Origin: Paraburkholderia sp. LEh10
Lineage (GTDB): Bacteria; Pseudomonadota; Gammaproteobacteria; Burkholderiales; Burkholderiaceae
DNA: 64,000 nt
Direction of reading: 5' to 3'
Assembly: GCF_017814945.1 (NCBI RefSeq)
Contig: NZ_JAGIPX010000001.1
Location: 248,001 to 312,000, forward strand
Shown: positions 18,680-28,411 of the stretch, in pieces
Layout: every line of letters starts with the position of its first letter
Numbering within the stretch: position 1 is the stretch's first letter
Translations under genes and position numbers: made by a program
Notes under the pieces: generated by a model
Database searches by the model: none
Told to the model about the DNA's origin: nothing
Seen by the model: only the letters and a program-made list of their open reading frames with translations

Positions 18680-19290
18680 CTACGTTAGCGCGAGGACGAA
18701 ATCGAACCAGGCCGCCTTTCGCTCGCCGCCGTTGTCAATCGTCATCAATAGCCGGCGATCGAACAGGGAATCGCGAGCGTTGCGCTGCTCGGCAGGAAAG
18801 TACAGCTGGGTGGTGAGGATCGGCCCGTTGGGTGACTGCACCGTCACGTGGATGTGTCTTGTACGTCCCGGATATAACCCCGGCACGATGGTCTCAAGGC
18901 GGTAGCGTCCCTCGCTGACGGCGAATTGATGGCCGCGCAGCCGGAAGCCCTCCAGGCCGTACTCGCCGGCGTCATTGGCGTCCAGAAATCGAGCAAAGCC
19001 CCGGAAACCGCGCTGCATCGCGTCGAATACACCCGTCCAGTCAGGACGATCTTCGTTCCATTGATGCCCGGTTCGAGCAGCGATGCACGTTGCGGCGAGC
19101 GCGACAGGAAAAACAGACCTGCCGTCTGCTGCCGTGTCGGTTCATGTTCGTCGGTGCAGGCGGGCGTAGCTGAAACTGCGCCGGGCTGCCCATACGCATC
19201 TCCGAGGGCCAACAGCAGTAACGTCGACGGCACCGCGGCAGACTCGCGAAGAAAATCGCGCCGGCCCTGGCTCACACCTCGTGTTCGCAT
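18680..19290 (-). pseudogene. intradiol ring-cleavage dioxygenase, frameshifted
   Basis: The start MRTRGVSQGRRDFLRESAAV resembles a Tat signal. The frame then gives TKIVLTGRVYSTRCSAVSGA and LLDFW and loses homology. The next frame continues DANDAGEYGLEGFRLRGHQF, then GRYRLETIVPGLYPGRTRHI, HVTVQSPNGPILTTQLYFP. The GlYpgRt.HiH segment holds the expected Tyr, Arg and His iron ligands of intradiol (catechol/protocatechuate-type) dioxygenases. The single frameshift near 19005-19018 is the only visible defect, so a recent mutation or a sequencing error are both possible. Confidence 0.75.
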
Positions 19291-19971
19291 TGTGGATGAT
19301 CCTTGCTTTCCACGGGCCGGCATCTTTAGCCGCAACGGCGGCCGCATGGCTGGTTGTCGGCTCGGCTGTGTGCGCAGCGCAGCCTACCGTTCCTATGCTG
19401 ACCATGGTAAGTCGAAATGGCCGTGTTGTCGGCTGCCACTGAAAATGCAAACCGCGCCGGGTGGGTGAAAAGCTACTACCTCAGCTGGTGAAAAATCCGA
19501 AGGTGGCCCGCCGCGCCTGAGCCGCCAACGGCGTGGCTGATCGACCCAATTCGACCATGAAGGTCCGTCGTTTGTGCAGAGCGGCCGCCTGAATGGCCAT
19601 GGGAACGCTCTGTCGAGCGGCCGCAGTTGGCCGAACTGAGCCGGGCGATCTGACATCGCCTATCCGACCAAGTCCAACTTTCTACATTTAAGGCAAACAC
19701 GCCCTTGCCATGCACAGGGGAGCGTCGCGCGGAGATGCGTTGCCGTTGCACTGGGTGGTCCCCATCTGTAGCACCTTGAGTGCAGGCTTCGAAGAATAGC
19801 GCTACAACCGCCCGCGTTCAACGTGAAGCGACGTACAAAGGTGCAACTAACCGGCTGACGCGCAATCGTACCTATGACGGAATCCTGGCATGACAGGCAA
19901 ATTTAAAAGCTAGCAAGCCGGGACAATCGCGACGGCGATCGGGCCTGCTTAAGCGCAGCCTTCTTCGCAGT
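19291..19971. other. 680 bp without a recognisable gene
   Basis: Open frames on both strands are short and lack start signals. I see no repeat or hairpin of note. Confidence 0.35.
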
Positions 19972-20271
19972 ATGCGTCAACGGCTAACGAAATCCGTTGT
20001 GATCTTTCATTCAGATCGTTCGCGGCAAAGCTCCAACGCGTGGTCCCTAGACACTATTCGTGTGGATGCGCCGTTTGCCGGCGACGTCCTCGGCGTCAAG
20101 ATCCCCGATAGCGTGGATCAAGTGACAAGCAAGCTCGGTAAGCCGATCAGCAAAGTGACCGTGCCGCTGTTTGTGAAGACGCAGACTTTTCAATATCCCA
20201 TCGACGATTCGGCGTATGCACGTCCCATAGCCACCGGCGATGGAGTCCAGACCATTTTCATAGTGCGGTAG
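19972..20271 (+). CDS. hypothetical protein, possibly a C-terminal fragment
   Basis: A 99-aa frame whose C-terminal 65 residues look protein-like: VDAPFAGDVLGVKIPDSVDQ, then VTSKLGKPISKVTVPLFV, then QYPIDDSAY and VQTIFIVR. The 'GvkigDsvdqVtsKLGkP' pattern recalls SmpA/OmlA-like small periplasmic domains. The first ~28 residues have no signal peptide and an unlikely composition, and no ribosome site is seen, so this may be the tail of a longer decayed gene. Family assignment is tentative. Confidence 0.4.
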   Translation: MRQRLTKSVVIFHSDRSRQSSNAWSLDTIRVDAPFAGDVLGVKIPDSVDQVTSKLGKPISKVTVPLFVKTQTFQYPIDDSAYARPIATGDGVQTIFIVR

Positions 20272-20878
20272 GACAGCAGCGCTGCGCGTGGCTTTGAAGT
20301 GCAGCAAATGCGCGCGATAGGGCGGATGCCTTCGCTACATCACGCGGAGCCGATTCATGGCGAAAACCGTGAACTGCTCGATACGACCTTGGGCATCTAT
20401 CGGTTCGATGATCTGACCGTTCTGAAAAAAACTCGATTTCGGCGGTTCTGCTTGAAACGGGTGTGATTACGGATCCGGTCGATGAGGCCTACGTCAGCGA
20501 TGCCCTCAGTCAGGCACACATCGTGAAAGCGATTGTGTCGGCTGTTCGGGCCTACGCTTCGACTCAGCACCAGGCGGCGATGCCGCGAGATGATACTTAG
20601 TAGTGGAATCAATCATATTCGTACATTCGCTGATACGACGGGACGCTGGTCGATTAGATTTCAGTTGGAATTTACGGTTCGGCGGTCTCTTCCTGCATGA
20701 ACCATCAAGCGCAGCTTCGCGCCGGAGCTGCGCTTTTTGATTGCGGTGTGGGAGGGATAAGTTCTCTCCGTGTTTGTACGGCAATTTCCAAAGCTTACCG
20801 AAGTGACTTTGCTTTACTTGCCACCATCGCGACACGACCGAACGATGAAAGCGCGGATTTAATCCTGCGCTGAGGTCT
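20272..20878. other. intergenic with decayed sequence and one terminator
   Basis: A short protein-like stretch (ENRELLDTTLGIYRFDDLTV near 20360-20430) is in frame with nothing larger. The stretch includes the hairpin at 20707-20738. No intact gene was recognised. Confidence 0.35.
20707..20738 (+). terminator. intrinsic terminator hairpin
   Basis: Perfect 10-bp arms AAGCGCAGCT (20707-20716) and AGCTGCGCTT (20726-20735) surround a 9-base loop and run into a T tract (TTTTT counting the arm end). It is a good intrinsic terminator, but no intact plus-strand gene lies just upstream, so it probably outlived the gene it served. Confidence 0.65.
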
Positions 20879-21045
20879 TTACGAACGATTCGGCGAAGTC
20901 GTCGTCCAAGTCGCCAATTCGATGGCAATCCGGCGTACCACGTCTTCCCAATCGCCGTCAGAACGTTGCCGGAATAGCTTCACGACGCCCGGGTACCAAG
21001 GCGACGCAGCTTCAGGCTCCCTTAACCAACGCCAGTCCGCGCTGC
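20879..21045 (-). pseudogene. TPR/O-GlcNAc transferase-like glycosyltransferase, C-terminal tail
   Basis: The minus frame reads SADWRWLREPEAASPWYPG, VVKLFRQRSDGDWEDVVRRI and AIELAT before a stop. This matches the conserved last residues of bacterial TPR-containing glycosyltransferases (D.RWl....SPWYPs.rLfRQ...gDW..Vv..v...L). Nothing of the catalytic body is present. It lies head-on against the gentisate dioxygenase fragment. Confidence 0.5.
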
Positions 21046-21290
21046 GGCCTATGGTCCTCCAGTCGCTCGACCTGGTCCGCCCCGAGGACGTGGGGCGCCG
21101 GCTAGTGATGCTGGTCAACCCAAAGCGTCGAGATGCCAGTGCTGCCGTTGGTTGGCTCTATACCGGCATTCAGGTAATGAAGCCGGATGAGGCGGCCTCC
21201 GCGCACCGGCATATCGCATCGGCACCGCGATTCATCATTGAAGGCAGTGGCGCTTATACGATCGTCGACGCCGAGCGCCTCACGCTTGTT
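21045..21290 (+). pseudogene. gentisate 1,2-dioxygenase-like cupin, N-terminal fragment
   Basis: The frame encodes LRPMVLQSLDLVRPEDVGRR, LVMLVNPKRRDASAAVGWLY, then TGIQVMKPDEAASAHRH and FIIEGSGAYTIVDAERLTL. The 'Gl.vm.PGE.a.aHRH...alRFI.EG.GAyt.vdg' block is the first cupin of gentisate/1-hydroxy-2-naphthoate dioxygenases, including the HRH metal ligands. Both ends are missing: it starts in the glycosyltransferase tail and runs into the 3' end of the DUF72 gene on the other strand. Confidence 0.7.
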
Positions 21291-22168
21291 CGCGGCGTTG
21301 GCGCTCGAAGCCGTGCCTTCAGACGCGCTGCATCGAACGGTGCTTCGACCTTCCTGTCGTTGTCGAAGTAGACCAGCACGTCGCGTGAGCGTCGCCGTGT
21401 CGCCGGTTTCTCGCTGAAGCGCACCGCATCGGAAGGTTCACGTCCTTGCGACCATGCATCGATGCGAGCCGCCAGCCGCTCGAGTGCGGCCTCGGAATAG
21501 GCACCGCTGTATAGCGTTTCGCTGCCATGCAGACGCAGATAGACGAAATCGCTGGTGACATCTTCGCCGTACGGCCAATCTGCCGTAGCGTCCGACACAA
21601 CGAGCGCGGCCCTGTATTTGCGTAGCATTGCGACGAATTCGGGCACACAGAAACTGGGATGGCGAATTTCAATGGCGTGCCTGATGCGCAGGTTGGATCG
21701 AACGTCGAACCAGGGATCTTTTACGCGTGTGTCGTGCGAGTGGGCAAGCCGTGCAGCAGATCTGAAGTCGGACGGCAGCAGCGCAAGGAACGCGTCGAAC
21801 GAAGAAGGAACGAACGAAAAGTTCGGCGGGAATTGCCAGAGAAACGCGGCGAGCTTCTCACGCAGCGCGAGGACGCCAGAGGCAAAAAAGTTCGCGATCG
21901 CGGGACGGGCGGTCTCGTCGCGGAACCGCAGCATATGGGTCAGGTACCTGGGCCCCTTGACACTGAATGCGAAGTTTTCCGGCGTCGAGTCGTACCACGA
22001 CAAATAGCTGCGAGCAGATTGAAGCGAATAATGTGAGCCGTTTATCTCGATCGTATCGACCGCGCGGGACGCGAATTCCAGTTCGCGCTTCTGTGGCAGT
22101 CGCTCGGGATAGAACACGCCGCGCCAGCCGGCATATCGCCAGCCGGAGATACCGATTCGTACTGTCAT
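21254..22168 (-). CDS. DUF72 domain protein (YecE-like)
   Basis: A 304-aa DUF72/YecE-family TIM-barrel protein. The opening RIGISGWRYAGWRGVFYPE, TIEINGSHYSLQ, FAFSVKGPRYLTHMLRF, IEIRHPSF and FVYLRLHG motifs are all present in order. The end YFDNDRKVEAPFDAARLKAR is the usual FNND-like C-terminal segment, after which about 20 extra residues run into the gentisate dioxygenase fragment; the original stop has therefore probably been replaced. ATG 22168 is chosen because homology begins there. Function of the family is unknown. Confidence 0.85.
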   Translation of the reverse strand: MTVRIGISGWRYAGWRGVFYPERLPQKRELEFASRAVDTIEINGSHYSLQSARSYLSWYDSTPENFAFSVKGPRYLTHMLRFRDETARPAIANFFASGVLALREKLAAFLWQFPPNFSFVPSSFDAFLALLPSDFRSAARLAHSHDTRVKDPWFDVRSNLRIRHAIEIRHPSFCVPEFVAMLRKYRAALVVSDATADWPYGEDVTSDFVYLRLHGSETLYSGAYSEAALERLAARIDAWSQGREPSDAVRFSEKPATRRRSRDVLVYFDNDRKVEAPFDAARLKARLRAPTPRTSVRRSASTIV

Positions 22169-22435
22169 GGATGCGTTCCTTGGGGCGGGTCTGTCCGGTC
22201 GGTTCTTCCTCGCTGGAAGCAAATGAGATGTGAGCAACTGTCGTTCCATTTGCACCGCTGGCTTTATCGGCCCTGGCTGGCATTGCCGGCTTCCGGCATG
22301 CCGATCGGCAGGCATCGCAGCTGGATTCCCGTTCATCGATCAGGGGGCTAGTGTGCGCACGGCGGCATGGGAATTGCGGCGGCCTGTAAGCGGGCTCACA
22401 CCTTCCGGTGCTAACGACCGCTTGAGGAGACAACC

Positions 22436-22717
22436 ATGCGAGTTTCGACAAAGGGAATTTTGATTTCAGCGTTGCTCATTGGTATTTCGGGAAATGTCTA
22501 TGCCCAAGGCGCCGGGGGCGGCGGTGCCGCTGGCGGACAAGGCGGCACGGGCATGAGCAAGCCGAACGCGGGTGGTCCGACGGATACTGTGTCGGGTGCG
22601 TCCGGGGCAAATACCATGGCACCCTCTTCGGGTACCACGACGCACAAGAAAAAGCACAAAAAGTCGAGCGCTGCCATGTCGGCATCGGCTCCCGGTCCTG
22701 GGTCGGGAGGCAACTGA
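22436..22717 (+). CDS. small secreted Gly/Ser-rich protein
   Basis: A 93-aa protein with a clear signal peptide (MRVSTKGILISALLIGISG, cleavage after NVYAQ-like site near residue 24). A Gly-rich segment follows, then a Ser/Thr/Ala-rich segment, a Lys/His cluster HKKKHKKS and a Pro/Gly tail. GAGGAG lies 9 bp before the ATG. Such low-complexity exported proteins are frequent in Burkholderia and have no known function. Several overlapping opposite-strand frames here are compositional shadows. Confidence 0.65.
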   Translation: MRVSTKGILISALLIGISGNVYAQGAGGGGAAGGQGGTGMSKPNAGGPTDTVSGASGANTMAPSSGTTTHKKKHKKSSAAMSASAPGPGSGGN

Positions 22718-23406
22718 AGGATGGAGGTCTTTCACCGTTCGCCTGAAACGCGGGCGTTCCATGTGGCTGTCCTGCTCAAAATGCCGACAACTCGGGCCTG
22801 CATCGACGTGGGCTAGCCCATGTGCCGTGCAACACATCTTCGCTGACGGGTGAAGTGGCTGCCTCCTGCGCAGCTCGTCGTGGCCGTAGGCCTTGTGACT
22901 GGCGGACATTCGAGCCTCGAACTCTAGTGCGAAGACTCAGGATGTCCGACCCGAACACAGATCCTGGAAACGGACCGTCGAACGCGCTGGTTGCGCCGCC
23001 GGGCACAAGCGAGGACCCGCGCCCCGCATTCGCCCGGCGTTCATCCGCCGGAACGGTTGTCGATGAAGAAGGGCACGAATCGGGTGGCGTGTGAGTCTGC
23101 CCGTCCACAACCATGAAAGGTTACCGGTCCAACCGTGGTGACGGGTGAGAGCGGGCAGCCTTCCGCCCGCCGCATACGCCATTCCATTGGACCAAGGTCC
23201 AATTTTCGGTATCGCGTGCGTGGGTTAGCGTGAGCGCATGCGATTCGTTCCTGGGTGAGCCCGATGAAAACATGGTCAATTGTCTGGCTGCGTTACATGG
23301 CTCGTGCGACCGGTCTCCCAAATACAGTTCCCGTGGTTGTCGGCGAACATTGTGCTCAGCCATCCACCCGCCTCATGGCCCGATTGTCGTCCGGCTTGCG
23401 GACTAC
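22718..23406. other. mostly non-coding stretch around the possible small ORF
   Basis: Apart from the doubtful 50-aa frame at 22942 I see no gene, hairpin or repeat here. Frames at 22822 and 23121 look like shadows. Confidence 0.3.
22942..23094 (+). CDS. possible 50-aa small protein
   Basis: The frame starts MSDPNTDPGNGPSNALVAPP, is hydrophilic and Pro/Gly/Glu-rich, and ends DEEGHESGGV. A CTCAGG sequence lies just upstream. I know of no family. The composition is plausible for a small cytoplasmic protein, but the support is only the frame and start context. Confidence 0.3.
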   Translation: MSDPNTDPGNGPSNALVAPPGTSEDPRPAFARRSSAGTVVDEEGHESGGV

Positions 23407-24087
23407 ATGCCCATTGCGGACTTTGCGATGAAACGCATACCCGACATGGACATGGTCGCGTTGCGTGGCGCGATCCGGCAGGCCGCGCTCGCCCTTGCGG
23501 ACAGCGGCGTCTTTGGCGAATGGCGCGCTGTGAGGGATGCGCTTCAAGGGCGCTTTAGCGCCGATCAGTTGGCGGCTATTTTCGACAGCCCGTTCTGCCG
23601 GCTCGACCTTAATCAGCGGTGTCATCGGGCGCAACGTGAGCCACGGATAGTAAAGCGCCGCGAGACGTGGTTTTTCCCTGTTACCGCGTCGGACGGCGCC
23701 CAGCGGAACGAAAAAGAAAGAGTGTTACCGGATTGCCGGTCGAAGCCACGGACGGATGAGCTTCTTTGTGAACGCATTGTGACGGTTCTCGTCGACGGTT
23801 GTCCGCGCACGGCAACGGAGCTCGCGCAGCAACTGGGCGTGAGCTTGACCGACGTTCACAGGACGACGCGGATGTTGTTGACGGAAGGAAGGGTGATGGT
23901 GTCCGGACTGGTCGCCGGTGCTCACGCCGGCCACATGGCAAGGTCTTTCACGTGTGTTACGGCCGTCGTTCACCGACGAGCCGAGATCGGATCGACCCGG
24001 CTATATACGGGATGGCCTCAGGCGGACCCCGTCTTGACATCCGCTATCCAGGCGATTGTGCGTCAAGGTCTACATGATGGAGACTGA
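23407..24087 (+). CDS. hypothetical protein with C-terminal winged-helix domain
   Basis: About 226 aa. The N-terminal part (MVALRGAIRQAALALADSGV, EWRAVRDALQGRFSADQLAA) looks helical. A central RRETWFFPV segment follows. The C-terminal ~70 residues (ERIVTVLVDGCPRTATELAQ, LGVSLTDVHRTTRMLLTEGR) resemble a winged helix with a recognition helix. It is probably a DNA-binding protein. The true start is uncertain: ATGs at 23407, 23428 and 23446 are all in frame and none has a convincing ribosome site. Confidence 0.5.
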   Translation: MPIADFAMKRIPDMDMVALRGAIRQAALALADSGVFGEWRAVRDALQGRFSADQLAAIFDSPFCRLDLNQRCHRAQREPRIVKRRETWFFPVTASDGAQRNEKERVLPDCRSKPRTDELLCERIVTVLVDGCPRTATELAQQLGVSLTDVHRTTRMLLTEGRVMVSGLVAGAHAGHMARSFTCVTAVVHRRAEIGSTRLYTGWPQADPVLTSAIQAIVRQGLHDGD

Positions 24088-24187
24088 TGCTGCCGCAAGG
24101 TTCCTTTGTCTGAACGTTGCGCCGCGCAGCATCAAGTCACGTTGTGCGGCGCGGGCGACCAACGGCCATTGAAGGAAGCTGGCGGCG

Positions 24188-26989
24188 TCAGCCCGGTGTC
24201 AGGCCAGTCGAACCGCTCCGCTTCTTTGCGACACCCGATAGCAAGCTGCTTAGTGCGTCGAGATTGACCGGCTTGACGAGATGATGGTCGATCCCGGCTT
24301 CTTTCGAGCGGCGCCGGTCCTCATCCTGACCCCATCCGCTCAACGCAATCAGCGTTAGACCGAGGCCGCCCGGTTGCGCGCGAGCGCGGCGCGCGAGTTC
24401 GTAGCCATCCATGCCCGGCATGCCAATATCCAACACCATGACGTCAGGCTGAAATTCGCCAAGCGCAGCAAGCGCCGCGGGCCCGTCGTTGGCTACTCGT
24501 GTTTCAGCTCCATACATATCGAGAAGCATGGACAGGCTGTCTGCTGCATCGTGATTGTCGTCGACAACGAGAATGCGACATTGGAATAAAGAATCCAACG
24601 GCTGTGTCTCTGTGCTGTCGTTTGCAGCCCGTGTGCTTTCCGAAGCAGGCAGACGCACCCGGAATTCGCTGCCTTTACCGGGCCCGTCGCTGAGGCCCTC
24701 GACTTTTCCGCCGTGCATCTCCACGAGGCTGCGTACCAGCGTCAGACCGATGCCGAGTCCGCCTTGGGCGCGACTGTAAGTACGTCCCGCTTGGGCGAAC
24801 AGGTCAAATACCTTCGGGAGCAGGTACTTGGGAATGCCCATGCCGTTGTCACGCACGGAAACGACGCAATCGGAGCCATCCCTGTAAGCAGTGAGCCAGA
24901 TTTTGCCACCGTTACTCGTATATTTTGCGGCGTTATTGACGAGGTTTGCGATGACCTGTGTGATACGGACAGGATCGGCGTCGATTATCAACGGCGCAGG
25001 TGACAGGCTGACGATCAGATGGTGACCGGCGCTATCGATAAGCGTACGGCTGGACTCTACCGCGTCATTGATCGCCGTTGTGAGGTCAACCGGTTGAAGG
25101 CGCAAGTGAACTTTGCCGCTGGTGATGCGGGAGACCTCCATCAGATCGTCGATCAGGCGAACCATGTATTCGACCTGTCGCTCGAGCATCTGATGAATGC
25201 CGTCGAAGTCGTTTCCTGCGCCACCGCTGCAGATAAGATGAAGACCGTTTCTGATCGGCGCGAGCGGGTTGCGCAGTTCGTGCGCCAGCGTGGCGAGAAA
25301 CTCGTCCTTGCGCCTGTCAGCTTCCTTCAGCCTTTCCTCGGCCCGCTTGATCTGCGTGATGTCCTGGATCACCGAACACGCGCCGGTCACTTTGCCGGCG
25401 ATGTCACGCAGGGGTGCGGAACTGACGCGCATCCACGATTCGCGCCCGGTCTCATCGGTATAGAGCATTTCAACGCCTGGCACGACGGTCTCACCGCGCA
25501 GCGCGCGAGCGCCCGGCCAGTCTTTCGGGTCGACGGGATTACCATGCTCGTCCCGCGCCCGCCATAACGCGGTACGCTCGGCGGCCCGTGACGGGATGGC
25601 CGTCGGAACGTACTTTTCCATCAGGGAATTGCTCAGCGTCCACCGGCCTGTCATGTCAGATACGCCGACGCCGGCGGGGAGTTGCTCAATGATTGTCCGC
25701 AGGCGCCGTTCGCTAGCGTGTACCGCTTCATTTGCGCATGCCCGCTCGATCAGGTCAGCTGCCTGGCGCCCGAGAATGTCGAGCAACTGAAACTCGTGTT
25801 CTGACGCAACGTGAGGCTCACTCCAGTACGTCGAAATCGTGCCGACGAGCGCGCCGGCGCGCGAATACAAGGGAGTCGTCTGCATTGCTACGATGCCGAG
25901 ATCGCTGAACATGGGCAGGTCCTCGCAACCCTCCATGAACTCACACCGTCTGACATCGGACACGACTATCCGCTGCCCATGTTCCAGTGCAGCTGCACAT
26001 GTGGTCGCCGATTCGGCGGAGAACCTCCTCCATAAAGCGAGCGTTTCCGGTGTAAAGCCCCGATGAGCGAGGAGTTCCAGTCCCTTGCTACCGTCGCGTT
26101 GAGCGCGCATGACCTGTATACATGCGTACGGTGCGTGCAAGAGCCGCGCCGCCGCGTCGACCACCAGCGAATACAGGCTGTCGACAGCCTCCTCTCCGAT
26201 GAGCTCGTTGCTGATCCTGTGGAGAACGCGACTTTCAGCGAGCTCGTCCTCGAGGCGTCGGTGGCGCTCGGATTCCAGCGCCTGTTTCTCGTGGCGAAGC
26301 GAATCGAGCTCATCGAGAAGGCGCTCTTCGCGCTCGCCATATCTCGGGGCGGCGTCGCCCAGCAGACATTCATTCAACTCCTTGTGGTTTGACAGCAGCT
26401 GTCGAACGTCGTCTTCAAATGAAATTTCCGGATGCAGTTCACTCCAGATGTGCTCAGTGTGTATGAACGCGAGCAACAACGAAAAATTTTCCAGGTGCGT
26501 CGCACAGAATGCGTGCCGAAGGGCCGCCAGGCATTTTGACGCGGCCGGTGTTTTGAGGAACACCTGGGTTGCGCAGACGAAGACTGACCACTCCAGCTCC
26601 GAATCGGCAGGCGGTAGCTCTGCGATGGGCTGCCGCGTCAGCGAACATTGAGCGACCCGCACCTCGAGCGTTCCAGCTAGCGGAACAGGCCGCCTCAACA
26701 ACCGCAGAACGTCGTCCAGCGACTGCGGGGCGCATTGCTCGTCCCCTGCAACGCGCCCCAGTCCCAGCAGAAAGCCGACGTGTCTGGCGATGCAGTAACG
26801 CGCCTCGCAAAAACGCGAAAGCCAGACGAAGAGACGCTCCTTGAACAGGGGCGGCAGCGGATTGTCCAGATAGCCGTAACGCGCGGATTCCCAGAGCTTC
26901 GCGGCGATCTCGGGGCTGTCGGGATCGAGGCGAAAAACATTCGGCACCAATCCGAGCCGCTGCCGCACTTCTTCACTGATCGTGTCCAT
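24188..26989 (-). CDS. hybrid sensor histidine kinase (AhpD-like, GAF, PAS, HisKA, HATPase, REC)
   Basis: A 933-aa soluble hybrid kinase. The N-terminal ~200 residues are AhpD/carboxymuconolactone decarboxylase-like, with [16 protein letters not shown] (Cys61, Cys66, His70). A coiled linker is followed by a GAF domain (~275-420) and a PAS domain (~430-555). HisKA contains the phosphorylated His in [19 protein letters not shown]. HATPase has [14 protein letters not shown] and [21 protein letters not shown] receiver follows with VVDDN, phospho-Asp in [12 protein letters not shown], and LVKPVN. No membrane segment is seen. AGGAAGAG precedes ATG 26989. It is divergent from the caa3 oxidase operon, so redox or respiratory control is plausible but unproven. 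Confidence 0.85.
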   Translation of the reverse strand: MDTISEEVRQRLGLVPNVFRLDPDSPEIAAKLWESARYGYLDNPLPPLFKERLFVWLSRFCEARYCIARHVGFLLGLGRVAGDEQCAPQSLDDVLRLLRRPVPLAGTLEVRVAQCSLTRQPIAELPPADSELEWSVFVCATQVFLKTPAASKCLAALRHAFCATHLENFSLLLAFIHTEHIWSELHPEISFEDDVRQLLSNHKELNECLLGDAAPRYGEREERLLDELDSLRHEKQALESERHRRLEDELAESRVLHRISNELIGEEAVDSLYSLVVDAAARLLHAPYACIQVMRAQRDGSKGLELLAHRGFTPETLALWRRFSAESATTCAAALEHGQRIVVSDVRRCEFMEGCEDLPMFSDLGIVAMQTTPLYSRAGALVGTISTYWSEPHVASEHEFQLLDILGRQAADLIERACANEAVHASERRLRTIIEQLPAGVGVSDMTGRWTLSNSLMEKYVPTAIPSRAAERTALWRARDEHGNPVDPKDWPGARALRGETVVPGVEMLYTDETGRESWMRVSSAPLRDIAGKVTGACSVIQDITQIKRAEERLKEADRRKDEFLATLAHELRNPLAPIRNGLHLICSGGAGNDFDGIHQMLERQVEYMVRLIDDLMEVSRITSGKVHLRLQPVDLTTAINDAVESSRTLIDSAGHHLIVSLSPAPLIIDADPVRITQVIANLVNNAAKYTSNGGKIWLTAYRDGSDCVVSVRDNGMGIPKYLLPKVFDLFAQAGRTYSRAQGGLGIGLTLVRSLVEMHGGKVEGLSDGPGKGSEFRVRLPASESTRAANDSTETQPLDSLFQCRILVVDDNHDAADSLSMLLDMYGAETRVANDGPAALAALGEFQPDVMVLDIGMPGMDGYELARRARAQPGGLGLTLIALSGWGQDEDRRRSKEAGIDHHLVKPVNLDALSSLLSGVAKKRSGSTGLTPG

Positions 26990-27346
26990 GTTCTCTTCCT
27001 CTTGGGGATCAGCTTGTTTCGCGTGCGGGGCGAAGGCGATCACTCATGTGGCCGGGCAACCGAGGGCGAAGATAGTTTCTGCAACAAGCAAGCAAATTCA
27101 GTGCCCTCCGCGGCGCCCGGATCGCTTCGCGCACGCGCAGTTCATCGGCGGCGCGCAGGAATCGATCGGCGCGAGGGCGGCCGTGAAGACGGGCACTGCG
27201 CCTGCGGGAGGATCGTGCAGCGCGCGGTTCCAGCCGGACATCCTTTATGCCCTATCTGCCGTCCGTTGCTTCCTGGGACTTGCGATCGTTCCCGTCGGCA
27301 CGGCGTATGCTGGGTGCACGCATCTGCCCTCATGTTGACGAAAGCA
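26990..27346. other. divergent promoter region, hybrid kinase / caa3 operon
   Basis: About 360 bp separate the kinase start from the coxB start. No gene is accepted here, although plus-strand frames run through it in phase with coxB and coxA. It should hold promoters for both directions; I recognise no clear operator. Confidence 0.4.
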
Positions 27347-28411
27347 ATGAGCGACGCCATCCGTTTTCGCCGCGAGAGCGCGCATATGCACATGCGCCTG
27401 TCCGTCGCCGCGCTGTCAGCATGCCTTGCTGCACTCAATGCCCGCGCCGCGCCACAACAAAGCGCCCTCGAGCCGGCGGGCATACAGGCTGCACGCATCC
27501 TCGACTTGTGGAACCTGACGTTGTTTGTCTGCGGGGTCGTGTTCGCGGCGGTGCTGCTCGCCACGCTCATCGCGCTAGTGCGCGCGCAACGCAGCGATGC
27601 AGCGACAGCGCCCGAGCCCACACCCGACGAGCGTATCGAAACGCGCACACGGCGCGGGGTGATCGCGGCTTCATCGATATCGGTCGTGCTGCTGGTAGGC
27701 CTCGTCGTCGCCGACGTGCTGACCGACCGCGCGTTGTCGAAGCTGCCCGTCGCGAATCCCGTGCGGATCGAGTTGACGGGTCAGCAGTGGTGGTGGCAGG
27801 CGGTCTATCCGTCCGACAGCGGACAGCCCGGCTTCACGACGGCCAACGAACTGCATGTCCCTGCCGGGCGGCCTGTCGTCGTCGCGTTGAAGGCGGGCGA
27901 CGTCATCCATACCTTCTGGGTGCCCAATCTGCACGGCAAGAAGGACATGCTGCCGGGCATCCAGTCGACCATCGAGTTTCGCGCCGACAAGCCCGGCGTA
28001 TATCGCGGACAGTGTGCCGAGTATTGCGGCGCCGAGCATGCGTTGATGGCGATGCTCGTCGTGGCCGACTCGCCCGAACAGTACAGCGCATGGCGCACGC
28101 ATCAGGCGAGTGCCGCCGAACCGTCAGCCGACGCACTCCCGCAGCGCGGTTGGCAGGTCTTCGAGCGCTCGACTTGCGCGGGATGCCACACGGTGCGCGG
28201 CACGTCCGCGCAGGGGACGCTCGGACCGGACCTCACGCATCTGATGAGCCGTCAGACCATCGCAGCAGGCATGTTCGCGAATACGCAAGCCAATCTGCAG
28301 CAATGGGTCCGCGATCCGAATGCGCTGAAGCCGGGCACGACGATGCCTGCCGTCCCGCTCGCGGCCGACGATCTGCGAGCGGTCGTCGCGTGGTTGGGGA
28401 CGTTGCAATGA
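27347..28411 (+). CDS. coxB: caa3-type cytochrome c oxidase subunit II with fused cytochrome c
   Basis: About 354 aa. A signal sequence (ALSACLAALNARA) and two membrane helices precede the CuA domain. The aromatic stretch QQWWWQAVYP, VIHTFWVPNLHGK and the CuA ligands in CAEYCGAEHALMAM (around residue 223-233) are present. A C-terminal class I cytochrome c domain follows with CAGCH near residue 277 and axial Met in PGTTMPAVPL. This fusion defines caa3 oxidases. In-frame ATGs at 27332, 27347, 27386 and 27392 make the start uncertain. It overlaps the next gene by ATGA. Confidence 0.92.
   Translation: MSDAIRFRRESAHMHMRLSVAALSACLAALNARAAPQQSALEPAGIQAARILDLWNLTLFVCGVVFAAVLLATLIALVRAQRSDAATAPEPTPDERIETRTRRGVIAASSISVVLLVGLVVADVLTDRALSKLPVANPVRIELTGQQWWWQAVYPSDSGQPGFTTANELHVPAGRPVVVALKAGDVIHTFWVPNLHGKKDMLPGIQSTIEFRADKPGVYRGQCAEYCGAEHALMAMLVVADSPEQYSAWRTHQASAAEPSADALPQRGWQVFERSTCAGCHTVRGTSAQGTLGPDLTHLMSRQTIAAGMFANTQANLQQWVRDPNALKPGTTMPAVPLAADDLRAVVAWLGTLQ

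Noticed and set aside
22466..22909. Minus-strand frames over the small secreted Gly-rich protein
   Set aside because: The plus strand has a good signal peptide and GAGGAG site; the minus frames are Cys/Arg/Pro-rich shadows.
27247..28407. N-terminal extension of the oxidase subunit I frame
   Set aside because: It overlaps the genuine coxB gene in another frame and is Arg-rich; the ATGA overlap at 28408 is the real start.
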